64,000 nucleotides of DNA, from assembly GCF_021343995.1 (NCBI RefSeq), contig NZ_JAJTTE010000019.1:58229-122228 (forward strand), in the 5' to 3' direction. Shown here in pieces: positions 16,965 through 26,657 of the stretch. Position numbers and translations under genes: made by a program. The DNA is from Pseudonocardia terrae (lineage in GTDB: Bacteria; Actinomycetota; Actinomycetes; Mycobacteriales; Pseudonocardiaceae). The notes below the pieces were generated by a model. That model worked only from the letters and a program-made list of their open reading frames with translations. It had not been told where the DNA came from and ran no database searches. How positions within the stretch are numbered: position 1 is the stretch's first letter; every line of letters starts with the position of its first letter.

Positions 16965-17592
16965 ACTCGTCGTCGATGAGGTGGAGGTCCATCGCCAACC
17001 GGACGAGCTCGGTGCGCCGGCTCAGTCCGTGCCGGCGCAGCATGGCAGTGACGTGGAACTTCACGGTGTGCGGGCTGATGCTCACCTGCTCGCCGATGCG
17101 GTGGTTGTCCAGCCCCCGGGCGATGAGCCGGACGATCTCCAGCTCGCGGTCGTTGAACGCCGGCGGCCGGGCTCCCCCCGCCGCGCGGCGCAGCAGGCCG
17201 CTGGCCAGGCGCGGATCGAAGTAGCTCCCGGTCGAGGCCAGCTCGCGGATGATGTCCGGCAGCCGCGACGTCGTGGTCTCCTTGAGGACGTAGCCGGCCG
17301 CGCCCGCCCGGATCGCCAGCTCGAGGAGCTCGGGGTTGCCGTACCCGGAGAAGACGGCGATCGTCAGCTCGGGGAAGGCCGCGGACAGTGCGGCGCAGGT
17401 GTCGAGGCTGTTCCCGCCGGCGAGCCGCATGTCCAGCAGCAGGACGTCCGGGGCGGTGGCGGCGATCAGCGCCTCGGCCTCCCCCGCCGTCGTGACCGCC
17501 CCGGCGAACTCCAGGTCCTCTTCGCGGTCGGCCATGGCGCGGAGGCCGTCGAGCACGATCTCGTGGTCGTCGACGACGCAGAACCGGATCAT
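16963..17592 (-). CDS. LuxR/NarL-family response regulator
   Basis: A 209-residue DNA-binding response regulator. The receiver domain has acidic residues (VVDDHEIV), the phosphoacceptor Asp in VLLLDMRLAGG (about residue 54), and the switch residues in FSGYG and YVLKETT. The C-terminal LuxR helix-turn-helix is at about residues 145-205 (NDRELEIVRLIARGLDNHRIGEQVSISPHTVKFHV). Its start overlaps the kinase stop by 4 nt (ATGA), making a cognate pair. Target genes are not evident from the window. Confidence 0.93.
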   Translation of the reverse strand: MIRFCVVDDHEIVLDGLRAMADREEDLEFAGAVTTAGEAEALIAATAPDVLLLDMRLAGGNSLDTCAALSAAFPELTIAVFSGYGNPELLELAIRAGAAGYVLKETTTSRLPDIIRELASTGSYFDPRLASGLLRRAAGGARPPAFNDRELEIVRLIARGLDNHRIGEQVSISPHTVKFHVTAMLRRHGLSRRTELVRLAMDLHLIDDE

Positions 17593-19202
17593 CGACTTCC
17601 GCTCGTGGGCACCGCGACCCGCACGACGTGGCCGCCGCCCGAATCAGCGAACTGCTCCAGGCGACCCAGGACCCGGCCGGCTGCCCGCTGCATGGCCATC
17701 ATGCCCAGGTGGGCCCGGGTGTCGTCGGGCGGATTCGAGGCGGCCCCGGCACCGCTCCCGTCGTCGACGACGGAGAGGACCCACTCGTCGGACGTCACCT
17801 CCAGGGTCACCTCCGCACGCCCGCCCGCATGGACGTCGACGTTGACCAGTGCCTCCTGGCCGATGCGCACCAACGACTCGGCCACAGGGTCCGGTACCAG
17901 GCCGTCCGGGCCGCGCACCGCGAAGCGGTGCCCGGCCCCCGGCCGTACGGACGCCTCCGCGATCTCCTCGAGGACCGCCGACGCCGAGCGCCCCGACGTG
18001 CCCTGCACGAGAAGGTCGAGCTGCCCGCGCAGTGCCTCCATGCACCGCTCGGCCGCCGCCGCGATCGAGTCCAGGTCCGCCCGCACGTCCGGGGCGCCGT
18101 GATCGGCCGCGCGGGCGCGCTCCGCGGCGAAACCGATCTCCAGCAGACCCCGCACGGCGGTGTCGTGCAGGTCGTAGGCCAGTCGTTCCTGCTCCTGGCG
18201 GCGCAGGACGTCACGGCGGTAGGCCTCGGTCGCCTGCCGCTTCAGCCCCAGCGTGGCGTACTCGGCGACCTCGCCGAGGAGCTCCTCGTCGGTCTCGCTG
18301 AACGGCCGCAGGGACCGGTCCCCCACGTACAGCACCGCCTGGACCTGGTCATCGACGACTATGGGGGTCGCCATCGCGGACACGATGCCCTCCTGGGCCG
18401 TCTCGGCCACGGGAGCGGCGAACAACCGTGGGTCACGGCCGTAGTCCACCGAGCGGACCGGGCGCCGTAGGGAGCGGGCGAGGCCGCCGAGCCCCTGTCC
18501 CTCGCGGATCCGCAGGTGGCGGAAGTCCGACGTCCGGATCCCGAGCATCTGGTCGAAGGTGAACGTGTCCGCGTCCGTCGTCGGCAGGGACAAGTAGGCG
18601 ACCTCGGAGTCGAACAGCCACTTGGCCGACAGGATGAGGGTCGTGAGCGCCTCACCGACGTCGGCGCAGTCCACCGCGGCCACCGCGATGTCCTTCATGA
18701 CGCGCTGGAGCCCCCTGTTGATCTCTCCCGCTCCGCTCCTGCGTCCTGACGACATGCTCCGGCGTACATCCTGACGGAGCCTGCGGACCAGGTCGGCGGC
18801 CGGCGCCGGGAGGCCGGGCCGCACCTCCGTGTGCCCGACGACCACCATTCCGTCGCCGAACGGGTCCCGCCACGGCACCACCATGGCGGAGGCCAGCCGG
18901 AGCCGGTAGCTGCGCACCGCCGACGCGAACCGGATGTCGCTGAGCACCGCAGCACGCCGAGGGGTCGACAGATTCGCGTGGAAGGCCTCGTTGGGCAGCG
19001 GGGGTTCGGGCAGGTCGGGGGTGTCGGCGGCCAGCACGAGCAGGTGCCCCTCATGCCGCCTCGGCCGGTAGGCGACCAGCCCGACCGAGGCCCCCAGCAG
19101 GTGCCGGATCTCCGAGAGCACGGGCCGCAGGGCATCGTGGATCGTGTGCGATCGGGCGGCGTCCAGGAGGTACTCGGTGCGGACGCCCACCGGCTCGTGC
19201 AC
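17589..19202 (-). CDS. GAF-domain sensor histidine kinase (NarL-type partner)
   Basis: A 537-residue soluble kinase without membrane segments. Residues about 15-130 form a GAF-like region; a second, clearer GAF domain lies at about 165-320 (ending AVLYVGDRSLRPFSETDEELLGEVAEY). The HisKA_3 phosphoacceptor is in QERLAYDLHDTAVRGLLEIGF, followed by a GHKL ATPase with IGQEALVNVDVHA (N box), VVDDGSGAG (G1) and THAHLGMMAMQRA-like residues. Sensors of this architecture commonly bind haem, flavin or small ligands in the GAF domain; I see no diagnostic residue. It is upstream of and coupled to the response regulator. Confidence 0.9.
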   Translation of the reverse strand: MHEPVGVRTEYLLDAARSHTIHDALRPVLSEIRHLLGASVGLVAYRPRRHEGHLLVLAADTPDLPEPPLPNEAFHANLSTPRRAAVLSDIRFASAVRSYRLRLASAMVVPWRDPFGDGMVVVGHTEVRPGLPAPAADLVRRLRQDVRRSMSSGRRSGAGEINRGLQRVMKDIAVAAVDCADVGEALTTLILSAKWLFDSEVAYLSLPTTDADTFTFDQMLGIRTSDFRHLRIREGQGLGGLARSLRRPVRSVDYGRDPRLFAAPVAETAQEGIVSAMATPIVVDDQVQAVLYVGDRSLRPFSETDEELLGEVAEYATLGLKRQATEAYRRDVLRRQEQERLAYDLHDTAVRGLLEIGFAAERARAADHGAPDVRADLDSIAAAAERCMEALRGQLDLLVQGTSGRSASAVLEEIAEASVRPGAGHRFAVRGPDGLVPDPVAESLVRIGQEALVNVDVHAGGRAEVTLEVTSDEWVLSVVDDGSGAGAASNPPDDTRAHLGMMAMQRAAGRVLGRLEQFADSGGGHVVRVAVPTSGSR

Positions 19203-19360
19203 GACGCCTCCCTCCAGCTCCTCCCAGCACTCCGTAGTAAAGCCTCACGCCGGCGGATCGGAAACCGGGCCGAGCCGACTTCGCCGCCGAGGGCAGCGCG
19301 CCGCTACCCGTACGGGCAGTGCCCGGCTCCGCGCCGCCCTCCGTTGGGGACGTGGCGGAG

Positions 19361-19573
19361 TCAGGTGACTGCGGCGAGCACCAGGTCACAGACCGCTGCC
19401 AACCGCTCCTCCACACCGGACAGCTCCCACTCCGGCGCGTGCACAGGGTGATGGAACGCCGCCGTCGCGTCGAACACCGCGCGGGCGGTGGCCTCCGGAT
19501 CGGGGACGCCGATGTCCTGGCCGCCGAGCACCCGGTCGCCGCGGCGGACCACGTCGCGCCTCTCATCGCGGCC
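19361..19573 (-). pseudogene. TetR-family regulator C-terminal remnant
   Basis: The minus frame ending at 19361 reads DPEATARAVFDATAAFHHP, then VHAPEWELSGVEERLAAVCDL and a short tail to the stop. This is the typical last helix pair of TetR/AcrR regulators. About 70 residues are recognisable; the upstream frame lies antisense to the crotonase gene and contains no helix-turn-helix. The N-terminal two thirds is therefore gone. The remnant overlaps the noncoding region before the crotonase start. Confidence 0.65.
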
Positions 19574-19666
19574 ACCGGCCGTCCGGGTGAGCGGGGTCCG
19601 GGCGGCCGATGGTTGACTCGGGGCGCTGCGACGACGCACGGTCCGCCCCGGACGGAGGGACACACG

Positions 19667-20467
<801 letters not shown>

Positions 20468-20603
20468 CCGTCCTCCGTCGACACCATCGCGGCCCTCCGG
20501 ATCCCGCCCCGAGCAGGCGCCGGCCGCGATCGGGTTCGGCGGTCCTCGTCCTCCCGGGCGCAGCCGAGCCTCGGCCTCGCGGCGCACCCGGAACGGTGCG
20601 GGA

Positions 20604-20758
20604 TCACAGAAGCCCCGTGACGCCGTCGAGGAACGTCGTGGCCACGGCCACCGGATCGGACAGGCAGCCGGCCGCCATCACGCCGTCGCGCAGCATGGCG
20701 AAGTGCCGAACGGCCGGCTCGGCAAGGCCGCCCCCGACCTGTGCCGAGGAGACCCGCC
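20604..20758 (-). pseudogene. Second TetR-family C-terminal remnant
   Basis: Immediately after the SDR stop, the minus strand carries a short frame reading VRHFAMLRDGVMAAGCLSDP, then VAVATTFLDGVTGLL and a stop at 20604. This matches the end of TetR regulators that guard SDR/oxidoreductase genes. There is no helix-turn-helix and only about 50 residues remain. It is a relic rather than a functional small gene. Confidence 0.6.
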
Positions 20759-21703
20759 TCACGCGTTCGCGGCGGACACCGTGGTGAGCTCCTCGGAGGT
20801 CTCCCAGACGCGCTTCGCCTCGTCCTTGTCACGCAGCGGGCCGTAGAGCTTCTGTTCCGCGGGCGGACCGCCGAGATGCCCGGGCCCGCCCGGGCCGTAG
20901 AGCCGGCCGCGCTCGGCGTCGGGCGAGGTGGCTGCGTAGAGGGCGGGCAGGGCGGCGCTGTCCGCAGTCCCGAGGAGGATGCCGCGGGCGGAGAGGGCAC
21001 CGATGAGCCTGCGTCCCGTGGTCTCGCGGGCGCGCCCGACCTCGGGCCGCGCGGCGAGCAGGTTCGTCGGTGCGACGCCGGGGTGCGCGAGGTTACTGGT
21101 GATGCCCCAGCCGAGAGCCCGGCTGCGCCGGTCGAGCTCGAGCCCGAAGAGACCGAAGGCGATCTTCGACTGGCTGTAGGCGCGCCGCCCGTCGTAGGTG
21201 CGTTCCCAGTTCAGGTCCTGCCAGTTGATCGCGCCCCGGGCGGCCGCCACGCTGACCTGGGACGTCACGCGTGCACTGCCCGCGCGGAGCAGCGGCAGCA
21301 GGTGGGCGACGAGGGCGAAGTGCCCGAGGTGGTTGGTGCCGAACTGCAACTCGAACCCGTCGGCCGTGGTGCGCCGGTCGGGTGGCGTCATGACACCGGC
21401 GTTGTTGATCAGGATGTGGATCGGCCGGTCCTCGCCACGCAGGATCTTCCCGAGGGCCGCGACGGAGCCGAGCGAGGACAGGTCCAGTTCCCGAAGGGAC
21501 ACGTGCGCGCCGGGGGCCTGCGCGCGAATCCTCGCCAGCGCCGCCTCGCCCTTGCGGGGGTTGCGGACAGGCAGGATCAACTCGGCTCCGGCCGCGGCGA
21601 GCCGCGTCGCCAGGCCGAGACCGACTCCGTCGCTGCCCCCGGTGACGACGGCACGCTTGCCGGTGAGGTCGGGGACGGCGATGTCGGGGCGGCGACGGGA
21701 CAT
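20759..21703 (-). CDS. SDR-family NAD(P)-dependent oxidoreductase
   Basis: A 314-residue short-chain dehydrogenase of the retinol-dehydrogenase-like type. It has [18 protein letters not shown] (cofactor-binding TGGxxGxG), LINNAGVM (NNAG) and the catalytic YSQSK (YxxxK). The start at 21703 has AAGGAG 8 nt upstream. It is divergent from an XRE/MmyB-type regulator, a pairing frequent in actinomycetes in which the regulator controls the reductase. The substrate is unknown. Confidence 0.9.
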   Translation of the reverse strand: MSRRRPDIAVPDLTGKRAVVTGGSDGVGLGLATRLAAAGAELILPVRNPRKGEAALARIRAQAPGAHVSLRELDLSSLGSVAALGKILRGEDRPIHILINNAGVMTPPDRRTTADGFELQFGTNHLGHFALVAHLLPLLRAGSARVTSQVSVAAARGAINWQDLNWERTYDGRRAYSQSKIAFGLFGLELDRRSRALGWGITSNLAHPGVAPTNLLAARPEVGRARETTGRRLIGALSARGILLGTADSAALPALYAATSPDAERGRLYGPGGPGHLGGPPAEQKLYGPLRDKDEAKRVWETSEELTTVSAANA

Positions 21704-21925
21704 GGCTTCGGCTCCTTCGGTCTCGTGCGTCCGATGTGGGCGATCGCAGCGTGTGCTGCTGTGTCCAGATGACCTCCAGGTTCGGACGTCACGAGGGTGA
21801 TATCCACGGCCTGCCGATCCGTGGCTCGCGGGGCCGCCCTTCGGCCGGGACGGGGGGATCGGCAGGCCGTGGCTGAGCGGATCGACGGGGCGGTAGAAAC
21901 GGCACGGCACCCGGGGAGGCGGCGG

Positions 21926-22783
21926 ATGGTGATCGATCGGAGCGGGCTGGCGGAGTTCCTGCGGCGCCGCCGTGAGTCGCTGCAACCCGAGGACGTCGGC
22001 CTCGCACGAGGGAACCGGCGCCGCACCAGCGGTCTCCGCCGCGAAGAGGTGGCCTCGTTGTGTCACATGTCGACCGACTACTACGCGCGGATCGAGCGTG
22101 AGCGCGGGCCGCAGCCCTCCGAGCAGATGATCGCCTCGATCGCGCAGGGGCTCCATCTGTCCCTCGACGAGCGCGACCACCTCTTCCGGCTCGCCGGGCA
22201 CCACCCGCCCACGCGGGGCGCGGCCGGTGACCACATCAGCCCCGGCCTTCTGCGTGTGCTCGACCGGCTCGACGACACACCCGCGGAGATCAGCACAGAA
22301 CTCGGCGAGACGCTGCGCCAGAGCCCGCTGGGTGTCGCGCTCACCGGCGACACGACCCGCTTCACCGGCCCGGCCCGGAGCAGCGGCTACCGCTGGTTCA
22401 CCGATCCGTCGTCCCGGCAGCTCTTCGCGCCGGAGGATCACGCCTTCCTGTCACGGATGTACGCCGGGGGTCTGCGCGAGATCGTCGCACTCCGTGGCCG
22501 CGAATCCCGGGCAGCACAGCTCGCCGAGCTCCTCCTCGGTCGCAGCGAGGAGTTCCGGCGCATCTGGGACGACCACGAGGTGGGAATCCGTCCGCAGGAG
22601 GTCAAGCGCTTCGTCCATCCCGAGCTCGGCCGACTGGAACTGAACTGTCAGAGGCTGATCGACCCCGCTCAGTCGCACTCGTTGCTGGTCTACACCGCCG
22701 TACCCGGCACGGAGAGCTACGAGAAGCTGCAACTGCTCGCGGTGATCGGCACCCAGCCGCTCCCCCGGCGTCCTCGGCCGTAG
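21926..22783 (+). CDS. XRE-family regulator with MmyB-like ligand-binding domain
   Basis: A 285-residue regulator. The N-terminal helix-turn-helix spans about residues 10-80 ([23 protein letters not shown]), followed by the PAS-like MmyB domain ([16 protein letters not shown], then [35 protein letters not shown]). The MmyB domain is thought to bind fatty acids. The start has GGGGAGG upstream. It is transcribed away from the SDR gene across a 222-bp promoter region and probably regulates it. Confidence 0.9.
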   Translation: MVIDRSGLAEFLRRRRESLQPEDVGLARGNRRRTSGLRREEVASLCHMSTDYYARIERERGPQPSEQMIASIAQGLHLSLDERDHLFRLAGHHPPTRGAAGDHISPGLLRVLDRLDDTPAEISTELGETLRQSPLGVALTGDTTRFTGPARSSGYRWFTDPSSRQLFAPEDHAFLSRMYAGGLREIVALRGRESRAAQLAELLLGRSEEFRRIWDDHEVGIRPQEVKRFVHPELGRLELNCQRLIDPAQSHSLLVYTAVPGTESYEKLQLLAVIGTQPLPRRPRP

Positions 22784-22826
22784 GCGGCCGGACCGCCGCA
22801 CGCTGCACGATCACCGGCCGTCGTGG

Positions 22827-23560
22827 TCACCGGCGGACGTCGGAACTCCTGTCCCCGCCCGCGAGGTCGGCGCGGGTCGGCAGGGCCTCCCAGTCGCCCG
22901 GGACCGTGCACATCAGCGCCCCGGCCCGGGCGGCGGTGTCCAGCCGCCCCATCACGTCCGCGCCTGCGACCCGTTCCGCGAGGTAGGCGCCGACGAAGGC
23001 GTCCCCGGCCCCTACCGGGTCCACCACCGCGACCCGGCCTCGGCGTCGGACCAGAGCGTGGAGCGGTGGTTGACGTCGAACGACACCGTGACCCCGGCCT
23101 CCCGCGCGACCGCGACGGCGTGCTCCACGGCCTTGGCGGGCGCGTCCCCGAGGGCGGGGGTGATCCCGGTGACGTGCAGCAGCGTGGCTCCGCCGATCAC
23201 CTCGTCGTCCACGTCGGACGGGCTGAGCCGCGCCCCCGCGCCGTGGCGGCGGTAGTACCAGACCCGCACCCCGCCCCCGGGCGGGCGTTCCTTGAGCATC
23301 AGCCTGGTGGGTGCGCCGGGATCGCGCACGGCGTGCACGTCCACGCCCTCGGCGCGCAGCTCGCGGACCACCCGGTCCCCGAGCGAGTCCGCCCCGACCC
23401 TGCCGATCCAGCTCACCGGGGTGCCGAGACGGGCCAGGCCGATGGCGACGTTGCTCTCCGCACCGCCGATGCCGAGCCGCATGGTGGAGACGTGCTGCAG
23501 GTGGCCGACGGTGTCCGCGGCCAGCAGCCCCATCGTTTCCCCGAGCGTCACCACGCTCAT
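22827..23560 (-). pseudogene. kdgK: 2-keto-3-deoxygluconate kinase (PfkB family), internally deleted and out of frame
   Basis: The N-terminal 180 residues are a normal PfkB sugar kinase (VVTLGETMGLLAAD, IGGAESNVAIGLARLG, VRVWYYRRHGAGARLSPSD, VSFDVNHRSTLWSDAEA). Reading then stops at 23012, while the conserved ATP/anion-hole motif VAVVDPVGAGDAFVGAYLAE continues in another frame to 22827. The sequence that should lie between them, some 70-90 residues of the catalytic core, is absent. It cannot make an active kinase as read. It overlaps the aldolase stop (ATGA), so it was once part of the operon phosphorylating KDG to KDPG. Confidence 0.85.
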
Positions 23561-24213
23561 GGACGGGTCTCCTGCCGCGCCGCTGCCAGGGCCCGCGCCG
23601 CCCGGTCGGCCAGGGCGCCGAGGTCCCCGCCGCGCAGGGCGTCCCCGGACAGCGAGCCGCCCAACCCGACGGCGAGCGCGCCGGCCTGGAGCCAGGTGCC
23701 GACGTCGTCGACCCCGATGCCGCCGGTCGGCATGATCGCGAGCTCGGGAAGCGGCTCGCGGACCGCCTTCAGGTGCCCCGGTCCGACCGTGCCCGCCGGG
23801 AAGAGCTTCACGGCCGAGGCGCCTGTGTCCCAGGCGGTGATCAGCTCGGTGGGGGTGGTCCCCGCCGGGTAGGCGGGGACCCCCGCGGCGACGCACTCCG
23901 CCACCATCGCGGTGTCCAGCACCGGGCTGACCAGGAACGCGGCGCCTGCCTCGAGCGCCCGACGGGCGGCCTCGGCGCCACGGACGCTGCCGAGGCCGAC
24001 GTCCGCGGAGTCGCCGAACTCGGCGCGCAGCAGCCGCAGCGAGTCCAGGGCGCCGGGGGTGGTCATGGTCAGCTCCAGGCAGACCAGGCCCTCCCCCACC
24101 AGCGTCCGGGCCGCCGGGAGCAGGTACTCGGGCGAGTCGGCCCGCAACACGGAGACCACGCCGGTGCGGCGCAGCGCCTCGCTGGGCGCGACTCGATCGA
24201 GGCTGAGGGTCAT
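23557..24213 (-). CDS. eda: 2-dehydro-3-deoxyphosphogluconate (KDPG) aldolase
   Basis: Class I aldolase of the Entner-Doudoroff/hexuronate route, 218 residues, cleaving KDPG to pyruvate and glyceraldehyde 3-phosphate. Family residues are visible: general-base Glu in CLELTMTTPGA, AFLVSPVLDTAMVAECVAAG, the Schiff-base Lys in SAVKLFPAGTVGPGHLKA, and phosphate-binding MPTGGIGVDDVGTWL. The frame is intact. Its ATG overlaps the ancestral stop of the MFS gene, and its stop overlaps the kinase start. Confidence 0.92.
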   Translation of the reverse strand: MTLSLDRVAPSEALRRTGVVSVLRADSPEYLLPAARTLVGEGLVCLELTMTTPGALDSLRLLRAEFGDSADVGLGSVRGAEAARRALEAGAAFLVSPVLDTAMVAECVAAGVPAYPAGTTPTELITAWDTGASAVKLFPAGTVGPGHLKAVREPLPELAIMPTGGIGVDDVGTWLQAGALAVGLGGSLSGDALRGGDLGALADRAARALAAARQETRP

Positions 24214-24232
24214 CGGGCGTCCTCCGCGACGG

Positions 24233-25546
24233 TCAGGTCGCGGTCGCGGGTCTCCGGTGCCAACCGCGCGGCGACCAGCTGAGGATCATCATCAGCATCA
24301 TGTAGGCCGCCACCGGGAGCCAGGACCCGGAGAAGGCACTGACGAGCGCCTCGCAGATGAGCGGGGCGACGCCGCCGCCGAGCACCGACCCGAACTCACG
24401 ACCCAGGGTCACCCCGGCGTAGCGGTACCGATTGCCGAACAGCTCCGGGAAGTAGGACATCGTGACACCGGTGTCGCCCTGGCAGGCCAGGATGAACCCG
24501 ACGATGATCGTCACGACGATCGCGATCTGCGAGCCGGTGTTCAGCGCGATGAACGACGGGCCGGGCAGCAGGACCAGCACGGACAGGATCGCCGTGTAGA
24601 CGGGCTTGCGGCCGAACCGGTCCGACAGCGCCCCGAACCCGACGGCGGCGACACCGCCGCAGATCGCGCCGACGAGCAGCACCTTCGGCACGAACGCCTT
24701 GTCCACCCCGACGCTCGACACCAGGTAGGAAGCCATGAACACCTGGTAGGTGTAGGACTGCGAGCTGACCCCGATGGTCATCAGCGTCACCAGGACCAGC
24801 GGACGACGGCCGTGCCGGAAGGTCTCGGCGACGGGCTTGCGCGGTTCGGCGTGCTGCTCCTTGAGCTCCTGGAAGACCGGACTCTCGTTCAGCCTCCGCC
24901 GGATGATCAGGGCCGCGATCGTCACCAGGAGGCTGGACACGAAGACCAGTCGCCAGCCCCAGCTCATGAGGCTGTCGTCCGGCAGCAGCTGGGCGAGGAT
25001 CCAGGCGACGGCGCCGAGCGCGGTGCCCAGCGCGGCGCCGGTCATGACCAGCGAGGCGAACCGGCCGCGGCGGCCGATCCCGGCAGTCTCGGTGAGCAGG
25101 GTCGCGCCGCCGGACTGCTCCGCACCTGCGCCGAAGCCCTGCAGGAACCGGCACGCGACCAGCAGGACCGGGGCGAGGATGCCGACCTGGGCGTAGGTGG
25201 GCAGCAGCCCGATCGCCAGCGTGGAGCCGCCCATCAGCAGCAGCGTCGCGACCAGCACCCACGTGCGGCCGACCCGGTCTCCGAACCGGGAGAAGAACAG
25301 CCCGCCGAGCGGACGGGCCGCGAAGCCGACGGCGTAGGCGCTGAAACTGGCGAGGATGCCCGCCGCCGGGGAGATGTTCGGGAAGAACAGCTCCGAGAAG
25401 ATCAGCGCCGACGCCGTGCCGTAGATGACGAAGTCGTACTGCTCCAGGGTGGTGCCGACCAGCCCGGCCCAGGCGGCCCGGCGGACGGCCTTCGGATCAG
25501 CGGTCGATGGCTCCACGATGGAGGATCGGGTCTCGGTCATGTCCAT
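24233..25546 (-). CDS. MFS metabolite:H+ symporter (MHS family) with a frameshifted C-terminus
   Basis: Twelve-segment transporter of the MHS/ProP-like family, 437 residues as read. Hallmarks are EQYDFVIYGTAS at TM1, RPLGGLFFSRFGDRVGR in loop 2-3, and FGALSDRFGRKP in loop 8-9. The last 12 residues (SWSPRGWHRRPATAT region) are non-family. From 24278 the next frame reads LVAARLAPETRDRDLTVAED and reaches a TGA at 24210 that overlaps the aldolase ATG. One base has been lost between 24278 and 24279. The change removes only the cytoplasmic tail. Likely substrate: hexuronate or a related acid, by context. Confidence 0.85.
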   Translation of the reverse strand: MDMTETRSSIVEPSTADPKAVRRAAWAGLVGTTLEQYDFVIYGTASALIFSELFFPNISPAAGILASFSAYAVGFAARPLGGLFFSRFGDRVGRTWVLVATLLLMGGSTLAIGLLPTYAQVGILAPVLLVACRFLQGFGAGAEQSGGATLLTETAGIGRRGRFASLVMTGAALGTALGAVAWILAQLLPDDSLMSWGWRLVFVSSLLVTIAALIIRRRLNESPVFQELKEQHAEPRKPVAETFRHGRRPLVLVTLMTIGVSSQSYTYQVFMASYLVSSVGVDKAFVPKVLLVGAICGGVAAVGFGALSDRFGRKPVYTAILSVLVLLPGPSFIALNTGSQIAIVVTIIVGFILACQGDTGVTMSYFPELFGNRYRYAGVTLGREFGSVLGGGVAPLICEALVSAFSGSWLPVAAYMMLMMILSWSPRGWHRRPATAT

Positions 25547-25613
25547 GCGTCCTCGGATGGAGGGGCCCCGCGGGGCCGGTGATCGAACGGTCGGGGGATC
25601 GGATGGGTCGGGG

Positions 25614-26657
25614 TCAGTCCCCGGGGCGGACGACGACCTTGAGGTGGGTCGGGTCCTGCACGGGCGCGCGGAGGGCCTCCGCGGCCCGGTCGAGCGGGAA
25701 CCGGCCGGTCAGCACGCCGGCCAGGTCCACCCGTCCACTTGCCGCCAGGGCGATCGCGGTCGGGAATGCGTGGGCGTAGCGGAACGCGGTGCCCAGGTCG
25801 ATCTCCCACCGCTGCAGGAACGCCAGCGGGAGCCCGTCGACGGCGGGTGTCGCCCGTCCGACGACCGTGGCCCGGGTGGCCGGGCCGAGCGCCCGGATGC
25901 CCTGCCACAGCACGGCGGGGACGGCGGTGCACTCGAGCAGCCGGTCCATGCCGGTATGGGCGAGCTCCGTGCTCGCGGTGTTGACCACCGACGTGGCGCC
26001 CAGCTCGGCGGCGCGCGCCAGGCGGTCGTCGTTGATGTCGGTGACCACGACCTCCTCGGCCCCGGCGGCCCGGGCCACCTGCGCGACGAGGATGCCGATC
26101 GGGCCCGCGCCGGTGACGAGCACGCGGTGGCCCAGCCGGACGTCGGCCCGCTGGACGGCGTGCACCGCCACGGCCAGCGGCTCGATCAGCGAGCCGAGCT
26201 CGGTGCCGATGGCGTCGGGCAGCGGGTGCACCGACCGCGACGGCGCCACCAGGAACTGGGCGATCGTGCCGTGGGTGGGCGGCGAGCCGAAGCACGTGCC
26301 CGTCGGGCACAGGTTGTAGTGCCCGGAGCGACAGGTGGCACACCGGCCGCAGCCCACGGCGGGCTCGACGGCGACGCGCGTGCCGACCGCCACCTCGGCC
26401 AGTGCCCCGGCCTCGACGACCACGCCGGACGCCTCGTGCCCGAGCACGGTGGGCTGCCGGAGCACGTTCTGCCCGTTGCGGCCGCTGGCGAAGTAGTGCA
26501 TGTCCGAGCCACAGACGCCGACGGCGTCCACCTGGACCAGGACGTCGTCCGGGCCGAGCGCGGGCAGCGGCAGCTCCTCGATGCGCAGGTCCTCGGGACC
26601 GTGCAGGACGGCGGCCCGGGTGGATGCAGGGTGCACGGGCTGCACTGCGGCGGTCAT
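25614..26657 (-). CDS. Zinc-dependent alcohol dehydrogenase (sorbitol/idonate dehydrogenase type)
   Basis: Medium-chain dehydrogenase, 347 residues. Catalytic zinc residues are in GVCGSDMHYF and LGHEASG; the structural zinc cysteines are in CGRCATCRSGHYNLC. The Rossmann motif is VLVTGAGPIGILVAQVARAAGAEEVVVTD. This subgroup oxidises polyols or aldonates such as sorbitol, L-idonate or threonine. It overlaps the preceding dehydrogenase gene by 4 nt and belongs to the sugar-acid operon. Confidence 0.88.
   Translation of the reverse strand: MTAAVQPVHPASTRAAVLHGPEDLRIEELPLPALGPDDVLVQVDAVGVCGSDMHYFASGRNGQNVLRQPTVLGHEASGVVVEAGALAEVAVGTRVAVEPAVGCGRCATCRSGHYNLCPTGTCFGSPPTHGTIAQFLVAPSRSVHPLPDAIGTELGSLIEPLAVAVHAVQRADVRLGHRVLVTGAGPIGILVAQVARAAGAEEVVVTDINDDRLARAAELGATSVVNTASTELAHTGMDRLLECTAVPAVLWQGIRALGPATRATVVGRATPAVDGLPLAFLQRWEIDLGTAFRYAHAFPTAIALAASGRVDLAGVLTGRFPLDRAAEALRAPVQDPTHLKVVVRPGD

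Larger units (their letters stand above)
15985..16979 (+). pseudogene. Polysaccharide deacetylase family protein, frameshifted near codon 140
   Basis: The first frame runs from an ATG at 15985 (GAAGGAGAG upstream) with NodB-type motifs: VNLGTDFDAQSLW (catalytic/metal Asp), HEIGHHGYYHEIPPG (metal His residues) and GYRSPYWDYSEP. At about 16400 it runs out of frame, reading to a stop at 16452, while the continuation (LDIIEESGFLYDTSLMARD, then YPHQRW-like and PVFASCVHPQ segments) is in the next frame and ends at 16979. One base is missing, or two are extra, between SEPD and LDIIEESG. The break lies in a perfect 15-bp inverted repeat. Family members deacetylate chitin-like or peptidoglycan substrates or act on allantoin-like amides. 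Confidence 0.82.
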
